Shown one piece after another: positions 8,432 through 17,013 of a stretch of 24,104 nucleotides of DNA (position 1 is the first letter of the stretch; each line of letters begins with the position of its first letter). Made by a program: the position numbers and the translations under genes. The notes beneath the pieces were generated by a model, which saw only the letters and a list, made by a program, of their open reading frames with translations, did not search any database and had not been told where the DNA came from. Where the stretch lies: the NCBI GenBank assembly GCA_020355985.1, contig CP070628.1, forward strand, positions 1,228,216 to 1,252,319, read 5' to 3'. The stretch comes from Nitrospirota bacterium. Lineage in GTDB: Bacteria; Nitrospirota; Nitrospiria; Nitrospirales; UBA8639.

Positions 8432-8633
8432 CAATTCGATAATAGGCTTCAACTTTTTCTTGGGTCAGCACTTGGTGCCCTTCATTGATAATGCTCTTTG
8501 GAACGTTGTGAATAGGATCGCCCTCATCTAATAAAACAGATAACTGTGCACCAATCGCCAAAGTATCTAATTTAAGTTTCGTTTTGACAAAATTATAAGG
8601 ACAGATAACCCCCCGTAGATCCAACTCTTCCAT
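8409..8633 (-). CDS. TusA/SirA-family sulfur-carrier-like protein
   Basis: This 74-residue protein has the TusA fold signature LDLRGVICPYNFVKTKLKL with the invariant cysteine C11 and proline. The second proline of the usual CPxP motif is replaced by asparagine (CPYN). Members with intact Cys act as persulfide carriers in tRNA thiolation, molybdenum cofactor or sulfur-oxidation pathways; the CPYN branch is poorly characterised. Its 3' end overlaps the rsmI 3' end by 23 bases on the opposite strand. No clear Shine-Dalgarno is present: the bases before the ATG are a duplicated 15-mer. A rhodanese is encoded further along at 21579-22454, but there is no evidence that the two work together. Confidence 0.9.
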   Translation of the reverse strand: MEELDLRGVICPYNFVKTKLKLDTLAIGAQLSVLLDEGDPIHNVPKSIINEGHQVLTQEKVEAYYRIVIQKEDS

Positions 8634-8663
8634 TTCTATTTGACCGACTTCTATTTGAACGCC
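8634..8663. repeat. 15-bp direct repeat immediately upstream of the TusA-like start codon
   Basis: TTCTATTTGA occurs at 8634-8643 and again at 8649-8658, and 13 of 15 positions of the full units match. Read on the minus strand, the last copy runs straight into the ATG, occupying the place where a ribosome binding site would be expected. It looks like a small duplication in the leader. Confidence 0.55.
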
Positions 8664-8720
8664 ACTATCGTTTTATTTAGTAAACAATACCCCTACATGG
8701 AAACACCTGACGCCCATAAC

Positions 8721-8759
8721 AAAAGAGCGTGCTGGCTTTTCAACCAGCACGCTCTTTTT
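8721..8759 (-). terminator. Bidirectional intrinsic terminator
   Basis: A perfect 15-bp stem pairs 8721-8735 (AAAAGAGCGTGCTGG) with 8744-8758 across an 8-base loop. T-runs appear on the 3' side in both directions. It lies 25 bases past the stop of the exported-protein gene, which it most likely terminates. On the plus strand it would also stop any transcript running out of rsmI. Confidence 0.92.
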
Positions 8760-8784
8760 GGTCACTCACTTTTACCGAATTTGC

Positions 8785-9540
8785 TTACTGAACGGTACCC
8801 TTATTGAAATTCGCGCGATCATCACCGTAATCAGTGGCAATCGTTTTATCAGTCCGTTCATTAACGGTGTCTGGTTGAGGCGCACATTGCCAGCAAGGAG
8901 CAGCGCCAGTCGTCTGACCAACTGTACTCGTGATACCTGACGTCACCGCACCCTGTTGAATGCCACCCTCAGGAACGCCGGTGTAACCGGCTGTTCTGGT
9001 GTGAATTCCTCGATACTTATAAGGATTTGGACGTTGGCCTAGGCCACCACCAAAGTCTTCATTGTCCGCTCCGCCTAATAGCTGGGACTTATCTAAGATA
9101 TAGACAGTTCGAACCATTTTTTTACCAGTCCCAAATTGTTGGGACTCAGTCGTTTCATTCACCGCTTGGATAGAAACATAATCCCCTTTGTGCACGGCTT
9201 TGAGATTTTGCATGTTGGTTTTTGAATCAAACCAAAGTTCTTTCATATTCAAAGAACCGGTCAATGACTGACGCTCATCATGTGAACTGCCACCCATATC
9301 GATGTACAACTTTCCCGCGGGGTAATCAATGGCAACGATCTCACCCATAATCGTTTCAGGGGCTGAGAGATATCGCAAAAAGTCCCCTTGATCCATAACA
9401 CGAGCTCTCGTGCCAGAACCTTGTGATTCCCCGACACCCGTACCAAAACCGACGTGCTGAGGCAAACGCTCTTGTGCGAACGCAACACCAATCGAGCTTG
9501 CAAGAATGATAGCTGCTCCAATAATCCCTACCTTCTGCAT
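8785..9540 (-). CDS. Exported protein of unknown function with C-terminal CxxC
   Basis: I do not recognise this family. The 251-residue product has a Sec signal peptide (MQKVGIIGAA through about residue 22, cleaved after AFA). A compact, probably beta-rich region spans about 62-150, with phrases IMGEIVAIDYPAGKLYIDMG, VHKGDYVSIQAV and RTVYILDK. The tail is low-complexity and rich in Gly, Thr and Gln. The only cysteines of the mature protein are C216 and C219 (PCWQCAP), a possible disulfide or metal site. The start at 9540 is chosen because AAGGAGGAG lies 5-6 bases upstream and a signal peptide begins there; the frame stays open 28 codons further but without these features. Near-consensus promoter, strong ribosome binding site and terminator on each side suggest an abundant monocistronic product acting in the periplasm or outside. 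Confidence 0.85.
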   Translation of the reverse strand: MQKVGIIGAAIILASSIGVAFAQERLPQHVGFGTGVGESQGSGTRARVMDQGDFLRYLSAPETIMGEIVAIDYPAGKLYIDMGGSSHDERQSLTGSLNMKELWFDSKTNMQNLKAVHKGDYVSIQAVNETTESQQFGTGKKMVRTVYILDKSQLLGGADNEDFGGGLGQRPNPYKYRGIHTRTAGYTGVPEGGIQQGAVTSGITSTVGQTTGAAPCWQCAPQPDTVNERTDKTIATDYGDDRANFNKGTVQ

Positions 9541-9626
9541 GTGGCTCCTCCTTGGAAACTGTGAGTTAATAATCAAAAAAAACGAACTGAAATATATTGA
9601 CTTTTTCTTTCTTGATCGGGGCACAG

Positions 9627-9655
9627 ACTATAGTCAAGGTGAAGGGCCCTGTCAA
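9627..9655 (-). promoter_or_regulatory. Near-consensus sigma70-type promoter of the exported-protein gene
   Basis: On the minus strand TTGACA (9655-9650) is followed after exactly 17 bases by TATAGT (9632-9627). The predicted start near 9620 gives a leader of about 80 bases before the ATG at 9540. The leader contains an A/T-rich stretch but no obvious structured element. Confidence 0.85.
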
Positions 9656-9743
9656 GTCAATTTTGCGCTTGAAGCCGTCACATGAAATGGCGAAATAATA
9701 CGTAAGTGAAAAAACTTATTTCCTAGAGTTTCCGATATTTTTA

Positions 9744-9830
9744 TGGTGCCCGGAGGGAGGGTCGAACTCCCACTCTCGTTAAAGAACCGGATTTTGAGTC
9801 CGGCGCGTCTGCCAGTTCCGCCATCCGGGC
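9744..9830 (-). tRNA. tRNA-Leu (anticodon CAA)
   Basis: The 5' end is at 9830 and the acceptor arm GCCCGGA pairs with TCCGGGC. The anticodon stem CCGGA/TCCGG encloses the loop CTCAAAA, giving anticodon CAA (reads UUG). A long variable arm (class II) and a GTTCGACCC T-loop follow. A73 and the CCA end (9746-9744) are encoded in the DNA. It lies between the exported-protein gene and recG, all on the minus strand, and has its own promoter. Confidence 0.97.
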
Positions 9831-9865
9831 GATTATCCAACCTCACAGCAACCTTATTGAAGCGA

Positions 9866-9894
9866 TTTCTACCACGAACCTCTAAGTAGGTCAA
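9866..9894 (-). promoter_or_regulatory. Probable promoter of tRNA-Leu
   Basis: On the minus strand TTGACC (9894-9889), a 17-base spacer and TAGAAA (9871-9866) precede the tRNA. Transcription would begin about 29 bases before the mature 5' end, normal for a tRNA leader. Confidence 0.6.
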
Positions 9895-9942
9895 ACAAGA
9901 AATAATGAAGTAATGAGGAACAACGATCGGTTTATTTCTGTG

Positions 9943-12159
9943 TTACCCAATTGACCCCAATGCTAATTTTTTACCCCACTTTCGCAAAAGTGTCTCTTTA
10001 AGCCCCTGATGCTCAGGAAAGCATAATTCCGGATCACGCTGCAGTAAGTCCGCTGCTACTTGGCGAGCCTTCGTTAAAAGGGACACATCCCTCCCCAAAT
10101 CCGCCACCCGGAAGACAATTTCCCCCCATTGCTTGACTCCCAAAACCTGCCCTGGCCCGCGAATCTTCAAATCTTCTTCTGCCAATGCAAACCCATCCTC
10201 ACAATGGGCAAATACAGCCATCCGTCTTTTAGCTGTAGCTTGAGATAACTCAGCCGGAGGAGAAATACTTCCCACCCTCTGACGAACGCCTGGGGGCGTT
10301 TCAACAGTCAAGGGCATTTGTTGCATATGAGAGGGTATCCTTCCTAATGAATGAATCAACAAGCAATGGCCTTGATACTGCCCTCGCCCTACTCTGCCGC
10401 GTAATTGGTGAAGCTGTGCCAAACCAAAGCGTTCTGCATGTTCAATAAGCATTACCGTGGCGTTGTGAACATCTAACCCAACCTCGACGACTGTTGTCGC
10501 CACCAAGACATCAATTTCTTTCTCTTGGAATTTAGCCATCACGGCCCGTTTTTCGCGAGATGAAAGACGGCCGTGCAATAACCCAACTCGAAACGGGGAA
10601 AATTGCTCCCGCAAAAGATCCGCCGCTTCAATGGCGGCTTGCAAGTCCACTTTTTCAGAAGGCTCCACCAGAGGATAGACCACGTAGGCTTGCCGCCCTG
10701 ACTCTAGTTCCTTCTGTAAGACATGATAGGCTTGCGTTCGATTTTTTGCCTCAAATAACTTCGTCTTCACGGGTTTTTTCCCAGGAGGAAATTCATCAAT
10801 GACAGAGACATCCAAATCGCCGTACCACGTCATGGCCAAGGTTCGGGGAATAGGGGTCGCCGTCATCACTAAGACGTCTGGTTGCCACGGAGCTTTTTCT
10901 TTTAGGGTAGCCCGTTGCAATACACCAAACTTATGTTGCTCATCCACAATGACTAAACCTAATTTGGCAAATTGAACATCAGTCTGTAATAAAGCATGTG
11001 TACCCACCACCACCTGCACCTTACCTGAATGGATGTCTGCAAGAATCTCGATCCGCTCACGCCCAGCCTGTCCTCCTTTCAACAGGGCGCACGAGATGTT
11101 GAGCGCCTCAAATAATGGCTTCAAAGACCAATAATGTTGCTCACTCAACACTTCAGTCGGCGCCATCAAGGCCGCTTGATAGCCAGAGCCACAGGCCAGC
11201 ACCATGGCATGAAGCGCCACAACGGTCTTACCACAGCCCACATCACCCTGAAGTAATCGATTCATACAGGTCGATCGGCTCATATCCTGAAAAATCTCAT
11301 GAATGACTCGTTCCTGGGCTTGGGTCAAAGAGAAAAGCAAGACCTTCTTGAGTCGTTCAAGCCACGCATTATGAACTGAAAAGGCAATACCAGGTGTCGC
11401 CTTCACCTGACGATGCCGCTTCATGGCGAGAGCCAATTGCAAAAGCAACAATTCCTCAAAGGCTAACCGCTGATGTTCCGGAGTCGTCTGTTGGTTCAAA
11501 AGAGCGATGGACTGGCTTTGATCGGGACAATGCAAAACAGGTAAAGCCTCAGGTAACGTCGGGAACCCTAATGGCTCTCGTAAATTGACCGGCAAGATCT
11601 CGTGGAGTTGATGAGCATAATGCTCAAATAGAGATTGAATAATCTGGCGAAGCTGCTTAGAGCTCAATCCATGAGTCTCATGATAAACCGGAACTATTCG
11701 GCCTTCTGCTTGCCCTTCGGAATCCTCATCATCAAGAATTTCATACTGAGGTCCTCTCATCACCAGGCGAGGATTACCTTTTGGATTAGGACCCACGGTG
11801 CCGGTCAAAAGTAGAGCGACCCCTCCAACAAAGGTTTTTTCAAGGTACGGCTGATTAAAAAATACGCATTCCATAAACCCCGTTTCATCACGGACCGTAA
11901 TCGTCACCACCACGAGGCGGCGGCGGGAGGTTGTATTGATCCGACAGCGTTCAACAAATCCCTTGATGGTCGCCTTCATTCCTGGGAGCAGATTCCCGAT
12001 GGGAAGGACTTCTAAACGATCATCATAACGCCACGGCACAAACCAAAAGGCATCTTCGACATTCTCTACACCTAGTTTTGCCAATAAGCGAGCCCGACGG
12101 GGTCCAACACCTTTGGCAAATTGAATGGGCATACTCCAAAGAGGGGATTGAGGTACCAT
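9943..12159 (-). CDS. recG: ATP-dependent DNA helicase RecG
   Basis: RecG remodels stalled replication forks and Holliday junctions in the cytoplasm. The protein has 738 residues against about 690 in E. coli. An N-terminal helix-hairpin-like segment (FAKGVGPRRARLLAKLG, 14-30) precedes the OB-fold wedge domain (about 60-140, with the FNQPYL block at 101-106). The helicase core has Walker A GDVGCGKT (305-312), the DEQH box (406-409), TATPIPRT (433-440), ATTVVEVGLDV (554-564) and QLRGRVGRG (585-593). Between CLLI (about 602) and the C-terminal DGFALAEEDLKIRGPG (655-670) there are about 35 extra, low-complexity residues. Start choice is uncertain: the ATG at 12159 lacks a Shine-Dalgarno, and a second ATG nine codons in has GGAG too close. 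It is divergent from rpmB. Confidence 0.96.
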   Translation of the reverse strand: MVPQSPLWSMPIQFAKGVGPRRARLLAKLGVENVEDAFWFVPWRYDDRLEVLPIGNLLPGMKATIKGFVERCRINTTSRRRLVVVTITVRDETGFMECVFFNQPYLEKTFVGGVALLLTGTVGPNPKGNPRLVMRGPQYEILDDEDSEGQAEGRIVPVYHETHGLSSKQLRQIIQSLFEHYAHQLHEILPVNLREPLGFPTLPEALPVLHCPDQSQSIALLNQQTTPEHQRLAFEELLLLQLALAMKRHRQVKATPGIAFSVHNAWLERLKKVLLFSLTQAQERVIHEIFQDMSRSTCMNRLLQGDVGCGKTVVALHAMVLACGSGYQAALMAPTEVLSEQHYWSLKPLFEALNISCALLKGGQAGRERIEILADIHSGKVQVVVGTHALLQTDVQFAKLGLVIVDEQHKFGVLQRATLKEKAPWQPDVLVMTATPIPRTLAMTWYGDLDVSVIDEFPPGKKPVKTKLFEAKNRTQAYHVLQKELESGRQAYVVYPLVEPSEKVDLQAAIEAADLLREQFSPFRVGLLHGRLSSREKRAVMAKFQEKEIDVLVATTVVEVGLDVHNATVMLIEHAERFGLAQLHQLRGRVGRGQYQGHCLLIHSLGRIPSHMQQMPLTVETPPGVRQRVGSISPPAELSQATAKRRMAVFAHCEDGFALAEEDLKIRGPGQVLGVKQWGEIVFRVADLGRDVSLLTKARQVAADLLQRDPELCFPEHQGLKETLLRKWGKKLALGSIG

Positions 12160-12383
12160 GGCAAGTACAAAAATTACCGCCTAGCAGATAAGGGAAAAAT
12201 CATGAGATACTGAAACTCTGGCATTGATCAAGCAGATCCATTATTAACAGCAATATTCATCCAAAATATGAGTCCATCAGCGAAATTCTTTTCTTTCCGG
12301 AGACTTGTGTGTACAATACCACTTGTGATACCAAAGCAAGAATTAATGTAAAACCATCGAACAAATTTCTTAGGGAGCATATC
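12160..12383. promoter_or_regulatory. Divergent intergenic region between recG and rpmB; only weak promoter candidates
   Basis: For recG, TTGATC (12231-12226), a 16-base spacer and TATCTC (12209-12204) form a weak minus-strand promoter candidate. For rpmB, TACAAT at 12312-12317 is a fair -10 without a convincing -35. No gene, RNA structure or ribosomal-protein binding motif is recognisable here. Confidence 0.3.
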
Positions 12384-12575
12384 ATGGCCTTCTCATGTGA
12401 AGTGTGCGGAAAACATCGGTTAGTGGGAAATAATGTCAGTCATGCTAATAACCGCACCAAACGGGTGTTTCGCCCAAACCTTCGAACCGTTCGTGCCCTT
12501 ATAAAGGGTGCAGCCAAAAGAATCAAAGTCTGCACTCGCTGTCTCCGATCAGGTTTTGTTCAAAAAGCGGTTTGA
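12384..12575 (+). CDS. rpmB: 50S ribosomal protein bL28, zinc-binding (C+) form
   Basis: bL28 is a small protein of the large ribosomal subunit. The 63-residue product has the family features [19 protein letters not shown] at the N-terminus, then [11 protein letters not shown]. Two CxxC pairs (C5/C8 and C50/C53) form a zinc ribbon, so this is the C+ paralogue type that in some bacteria is exchanged for a cysteine-free copy under zinc limitation. The start at 12384 is set by AGGGAG six bases upstream and by the family N-terminus; an open frame reaches 25 codons further but does not resemble L28. It is the first gene of a plus-strand series with lnt, prfB, lysS and lolCD. Confidence 0.97.
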   Translation: MAFSCEVCGKHRLVGNNVSHANNRTKRVFRPNLRTVRALIKGAAKRIKVCTRCLRSGFVQKAV

Positions 12576-12674
12576 GAAACCCTCAATCGGCCAACCCTCC
12601 GCCCTTCCGGCCCAGCAGATCCTTTTCCTAACGCTTCTAACCTCTGAGGTGGCGTTCATTTATATCCTCTAATT

Positions 12675-14276
12675 GTGCAGCACACGACTCTTACACGCCT
12701 TCTTGCCGTCGGTCTGACCGGCCTGCTGCATCCGCTCTGTTTTCCACATTTCGATCTGGGATGGCTGGCCTGGGTCGTCCTTATCCCGCTGCATCACATC
12801 ATTGAGAAAACTGACCCAAAGCACGCGTTCCGCTACGGCTGGTTAGCAGGAGTTATCGCCTTTACCGGAACCATTACATGGGTGATCACTGCCATGAATC
12901 AATACGGGCAAGTGCCTTTTGTAGTGAGCACCCTGTTGATGCTACTACTGGCGACCTACCTTGGGCTTTTTGTCGGAGCATATGCCTGGGGATATACAAG
13001 GTTGTACCATGGGCACCCTACCTGGCTTTGGCTAGGGGCACCCTCCTTGTGGGTCTCGTTGGAATATCTCCGTACCTATGCCTTTAGCGGGTTTCCCTGG
13101 ACGTTACTTGGATATTCGCAATATCAATGGCTTTCGGTTATTCAAATTTCGGATATGGGGGGAGTCTATGCGGTCTCCTTTTTAGTTGTCATGGGCAATG
13201 TTGCCTTGACCGCAATTTTGTCTTGGGTGTGGCGTAGGAAAGACCAACTCTCAATTTCCTTTCCCTGGCAACCAGCTCTGTCCTTTGTCGTCATGCTGAG
13301 TACGTCACTCGCTTATGGAGAATGGCAGATAAATCAACAAGCCATGTTGGATAGATCTGCCACATCGTTGTCCCTCGGACTTGTTCAGGCCAATATTGCT
13401 CAGGACAAGAAATGGGATAAGACCTACATTGACGAAACCCTCAGCCGTTATACCTCCCTCAGCCAACAAACAGGGAAGAACCTCGACCTGCTCATTTGGC
13501 CTGAGGCTGCCACTCCTTTTTTCTTTGAAAAAGAACAGGCTTACCAAAAAATTATTCTCTCTGTTCTGAGAGATAGCCAAAGCCCCTTGCTCTTCGGGAG
13601 TCCTACCCTTCGCTTCGAACCGGACCGAAGCCCATATTTACTCAATAGTGCCTATCTGTTGTCTCCAGAAAAATTGATGACTGGACGATACGACAAACGC
13701 CATCTCGTCCCATTTGGCGAATATATTCCCTTCAAATCCTTGTTATTCTTTCTGGAAAAACTTGTCGTCGGCATTGGTGATTTCAAGCCAGGCCACGGAC
13801 GGATGACACTCCGACTTCCTGATTCATCCGAAAAGATTCAGCCTTTATTTGCCGTACCCATTTGTTTCGAAATTATCTTTCCCGATCTCGTGCGGCGTAT
13901 GGCCAAGGAAGGGGCCAACTTTCTCGTCACCCTGACCAATGACGCCTGGTTCGGTGATTCAGCCGCACCATATCAACATTTTTCTATGGCAGTATTTCGT
14001 GCCGTTGAAAATCACCTGGCAGTTGCTCGTGCCGCCAACACCGGGATTTCTGGTTTCATCCGTCCGGATGGACACATCCTGACAGAGACACCGATTTTCA
14101 CACAACTGGCCGTGACAGGCTCAATCCCCCTACGCGCATCAACACCCACATTTTATACGCAGTATGGGGATGTCTTTAGTTGGGGTTGTGTTATACTGAC
14201 GGGAATATTTTTGATAGGCTGTCGCATGACGGCACCGACTCAAAAAGAGGGAAAATTTTCTTCACACACTACATAA
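12675..14276 (+). CDS. lnt: Apolipoprotein N-acyltransferase Lnt
   Basis: Lnt adds the third acyl chain to the N-terminal cysteine of lipoproteins at the periplasmic face of the inner membrane, the step needed for Lol export. The 533-residue protein has an N-terminal membrane domain of about six to seven segments (residues 8-215) and a nitrilase-fold periplasmic domain. The catalytic triad is visible: E277 in WPEAATP, K341 in RYDKRHLVPFGEY and C397 in VPICFEIIFPD. A C-terminal membrane segment lies near 500-517. The start is GTG at 12675, the only plausible start after the in-frame stop at 12645. No good Shine-Dalgarno is seen. It is 99 bases after rpmB, 17 bases before prfB, and fits functionally with lolCD downstream. 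Confidence 0.95.
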   Translation: MQHTTLTRLLAVGLTGLLHPLCFPHFDLGWLAWVVLIPLHHIIEKTDPKHAFRYGWLAGVIAFTGTITWVITAMNQYGQVPFVVSTLLMLLLATYLGLFVGAYAWGYTRLYHGHPTWLWLGAPSLWVSLEYLRTYAFSGFPWTLLGYSQYQWLSVIQISDMGGVYAVSFLVVMGNVALTAILSWVWRRKDQLSISFPWQPALSFVVMLSTSLAYGEWQINQQAMLDRSATSLSLGLVQANIAQDKKWDKTYIDETLSRYTSLSQQTGKNLDLLIWPEAATPFFFEKEQAYQKIILSVLRDSQSPLLFGSPTLRFEPDRSPYLLNSAYLLSPEKLMTGRYDKRHLVPFGEYIPFKSLLFFLEKLVVGIGDFKPGHGRMTLRLPDSSEKIQPLFAVPICFEIIFPDLVRRMAKEGANFLVTLTNDAWFGDSAAPYQHFSMAVFRAVENHLAVARAANTGISGFIRPDGHILTETPIFTQLAVTGSIPLRASTPTFYTQYGDVFSWGCVILTGIFLIGCRMTAPTQKEGKFSSHTT

Positions 14277-14293
14277 CGAGAGGAACTTGCCAC

Positions 14294-15416
14294 ATGCTCG
14301 AAGACATTGGTAACCGCATGGACAACATCAACGCCCATATCCTAGATTTCCGGAGGTATCTTTGACCTCCCTCGCCTGACATCTGAACTCGACGAAATCC
14401 AGCAAGAGACCTCCCAGCCAGATTTTTGGAATGATCCACGCCATGCGGCAAAGGTGGGACAACGTCAAGCTGAGCTTGAAAGTCAGCTCCGTCGCCTGCA
14501 AGAACTGGAACAGCAACGGGATGATCTCCTTGCCATTCTGGACCTGATTGGACAGCAGGGTGACCAGGAACTGGAAGCCGAATGGATACACGGCATTCAA
14601 GCGATTGAACAGTCTCTTGAAGCCTGGCGACTGGAAAAACTCTTATCCGATGAACATGATCGCAACAATGCCATTCTTTCCATCAACCCGGGCGCGGGTG
14701 GAACTGAATCTCAAGATTGGGCCCAAATGCTAATGCGCATGTATGTCCGATGGGCACAAGAACGCAACTTCAAAGTGGACACGATTGATTTGCAACCTGG
14801 CGACGAAGCCGGCATCAAAGGCGTGACATTAGGCATTGCCGGAGCGCTGGCTTACGGCTATTTACGAGGCGAAGCCGGAGTCCACCGTCTGGTGCGCATT
14901 TCACCTTTTGATGCCAACAAACGTCGCCATACGTCCTTTGCTGCCGTGGGAGTATACCCCGAGCTAGACGATGATATTGACATCGTTATCGATGACAAAG
15001 ATTTACGAATCGATACCTTCCGAGCCGGCGGGGCAGGCGGACAAAATGTCAACAAAGTTGAAACAGCCATTCGCATGACTCATCTTCCCACAGGCATTGT
15101 CGTCCAATGCCAGAATGAACGCTCCCAGTTACAAAATCGTATCGGGGCCATGCGCGTGATGAAAGCCAAGCTGTATGAAGTTGAGCAACAGAAGAAGGAC
15201 GAGGAGTTTCAAAACATCGTGGGCGAGAAAAAGGATATCGCTTGGGGCAGCCAGATCAGATCCTATGTCTTTCAGCCTTATCAAATGGTGAAAGATCATC
15301 GAACCAATCATGAGTCGGGCAATCTGGCTGCGGTCATGGATGGTGCATTGGATCCCTTTATAGAAGCCTATCTCACGATGAAAGCTTCAAAAAACACTCA
15401 AAGCGCAATCCCGTAA
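14294..15416 (+). CDS. prfB: Peptide chain release factor 2 (RF2), expressed by programmed +1 frameshift
   Basis: RF2 releases nascent peptides at UGA and UAA codons. The ATG at 14294 is preceded by GAGAGG. After 23 codons the zero frame meets TGA at 14363-14365. Shifting +1 at CTT joins the frame from GAC at 14364 to the stop at 15414-15416, giving about 373 residues, close to E. coli RF2 (365). The codon-recognition motif SPF is at about 203-205 and the catalytic GGQ at about 248-250 ([19 protein letters not shown]). The gene is intact; the in-frame stop is the known autoregulatory device by which scarce RF2 favours frameshifting. It follows lnt by 17 bases and is probably co-transcribed. 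Confidence 0.97.
14352..14366 (+). other. Programmed +1 ribosomal frameshift site of prfB
   Basis: GGAGG (14352-14356), TAT, then CTT TGA C (14360-14366). The internal Shine-Dalgarno-like GGAGG, three bases before the slippery CTT and followed by the TGA C stop context, matches the classical RF2 recoding signal. Low RF2 lengthens the pause at UGA and lets the ribosome slip to the frame reading GAC. Confidence 0.95.
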
Positions 15417-15525
15417 TGGCATAGAATATTCACGCTTCATGTTGAATGTGAACAACACATCCTATAGTAGCAACCCTACAATTACCCACTGCCTCTCCTG
15501 TTAACCGTAGAACCCTTGATACAAG

Positions 15526-17013
15526 ATGGATGAACTGAACGAACAACAACAACAGCGCCTAGAAAAACTCCAAGTGCTTCAAGACAAAGGCCTCCGGCCA
15601 TTTGGCACAAGCTTTTCAACTACCCACACGCTCGACACGATTTTGCAGACCTATTCATCCTTGCCGAAGGAAGAATTAGAAGCCACGCCCATTTCATGCA
15701 AAGTCGCTGGGCGCATCATCGCGATGCGCCGTTTTGGTAAAGCGGCTTTTGCCGGATTGCAGGAAGACGGCCATCGCTTGCAAGTTTATCTGAAGAAGGA
15801 TTTACTCGGAGACCAAGCCTTTGAACTCTGCCAATCATTAGACCTGGGTGACTGGATCGGTGTAGAAGGACGACTTTTCAGGACTAAAACTGACGAGCTT
15901 ACTGTCGAAGTGCAAACCTTGACGTTTCTCACCAAAGGGTTACGTCCGCTTCCAGAAAAATGGCATGGACTAACCGATATCGAAACCCGCTACCGCCAAC
16001 GCTATGTGGACCTGATCGCCAATCCCACGGTTCATCAGGTGTTTCGCACCCGCAGCCGTATCGTGGCCATTATCCGGACCTTTCTGACCCAACGGGGATT
16101 TCTTGAAGTGGAAACGCCAATGATGCATCCCATCCCCGGAGGCGCCACAGCCAAACCATTCGTAACTCACCACAACACCTTGGATGTCGACTTATATTTA
16201 CGCGTGGCCCCGGAGCTTTATCTTAAACGCCTCATCGTGGGCGGATTTCGGAGAGTTTTCGAAATCAATCGCAATTTTAGAAATGAAGGTATTTCCACCA
16301 TTCATAATCCAGAATTTACGATGCTGGAATTTTATCAAGCTTATGCTGATTATCAAGATCTGATGGACCTGACTGAACAACTGTTCCATCAATTAAGCTT
16401 GGAGGTCTGTGGTAATGCAACGGTGGACTATCAGGGACAACCAATCAATCTGGCTCCTCCCTGGACGCGTCTTTCCTACTTGGACTCCATTGTAGAAGTA
16501 GGCAAGTTAGACAAGGGCGTTCTCTCAGATCACGATCAAGCCCTAACGGCAGCTACGTCATTGGGAGTAGCCGTGCCACCCAAAGCTAGCCATATAGATA
16601 TCCTGATTGCTCTTTTTGAAGAAACGGTGGAACCTACCCTCATTCAACCAACATTTATTACTGATTTTCCGATTGAAATTTCTCCGCTGGCACGCAAGAA
16701 AGAATCAAATCCTGCTCTCACCGATCGATTTGAACTGTTCATTGGCGGACGGGAACTTGCCAACGGCTTTTCGGAGTTAAACGATCCAATCGACCAACGT
16801 CAACGATTTGAGGCACAAGTGGCCCTCCGCGATGCTGGCGACGAAGAGGCCCATTTTTTTGATGAAGATTTCGTTCGCGCACTGGAATATGGCATGCCCC
16901 CCACAGCGGGTGAAGGTATCGGCATCGACCGGCTGGTTATGCTTTTAACTAACCAAGCCTCTATCCGGGATGTCATTCTCTTTCCGCAATTGCGACCGGA
17001 CCACTCCTCGTGA
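15526..17013 (+). CDS. lysS: Lysyl-tRNA synthetase, class II
   Basis: LysS charges tRNA-Lys in the cytoplasm. The 495-residue protein has an N-terminal OB-fold anticodon-binding domain (about 60-140, with [20 protein letters not shown]). The class II catalytic core has motif 1 around [17 protein letters not shown], motif 2 [14 protein letters not shown], then [14 protein letters not shown], and motif 3 [11 protein letters not shown] near the C-terminus. Length and order are standard. A 109-base gap separates it from prfB. That gap holds a possible promoter (TTGAAT at 15442-15447, TATAGT at 15463-15468, a short 15-base spacer) and no recognised gene. The stop TGA overlaps the lolC GTG start. 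Confidence 0.97.
   Translation: MDELNEQQQQRLEKLQVLQDKGLRPFGTSFSTTHTLDTILQTYSSLPKEELEATPISCKVAGRIIAMRRFGKAAFAGLQEDGHRLQVYLKKDLLGDQAFELCQSLDLGDWIGVEGRLFRTKTDELTVEVQTLTFLTKGLRPLPEKWHGLTDIETRYRQRYVDLIANPTVHQVFRTRSRIVAIIRTFLTQRGFLEVETPMMHPIPGGATAKPFVTHHNTLDVDLYLRVAPELYLKRLIVGGFRRVFEINRNFRNEGISTIHNPEFTMLEFYQAYADYQDLMDLTEQLFHQLSLEVCGNATVDYQGQPINLAPPWTRLSYLDSIVEVGKLDKGVLSDHDQALTAATSLGVAVPPKASHIDILIALFEETVEPTLIQPTFITDFPIEISPLARKKESNPALTDRFELFIGGRELANGFSELNDPIDQRQRFEAQVALRDAGDEEAHFFDEDFVRALEYGMPPTAGEGIGIDRLVMLLTNQASIRDVILFPQLRPDHSS

Noticed and set aside
8785..9624. Longer start (28 extra codons) for the exported protein
   Set aside because: It would hide the signal peptide and ignore the strong AAGGAGGAG before 9540; the promoter -10 at 9627 also leaves too little leader.
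9652..9894. 80-codon open frame on the minus strand
   Set aside because: It reads through the tRNA-Leu gene and its promoter; the DGGTGRRAGLK-like peptide is the usual artefact of translating a tRNA.
14294..14365. prfB broken by an early stop codon
   Set aside because: The CTT TGA C context with upstream GGAGG is the programmed RF2 frameshift, not a mutation.
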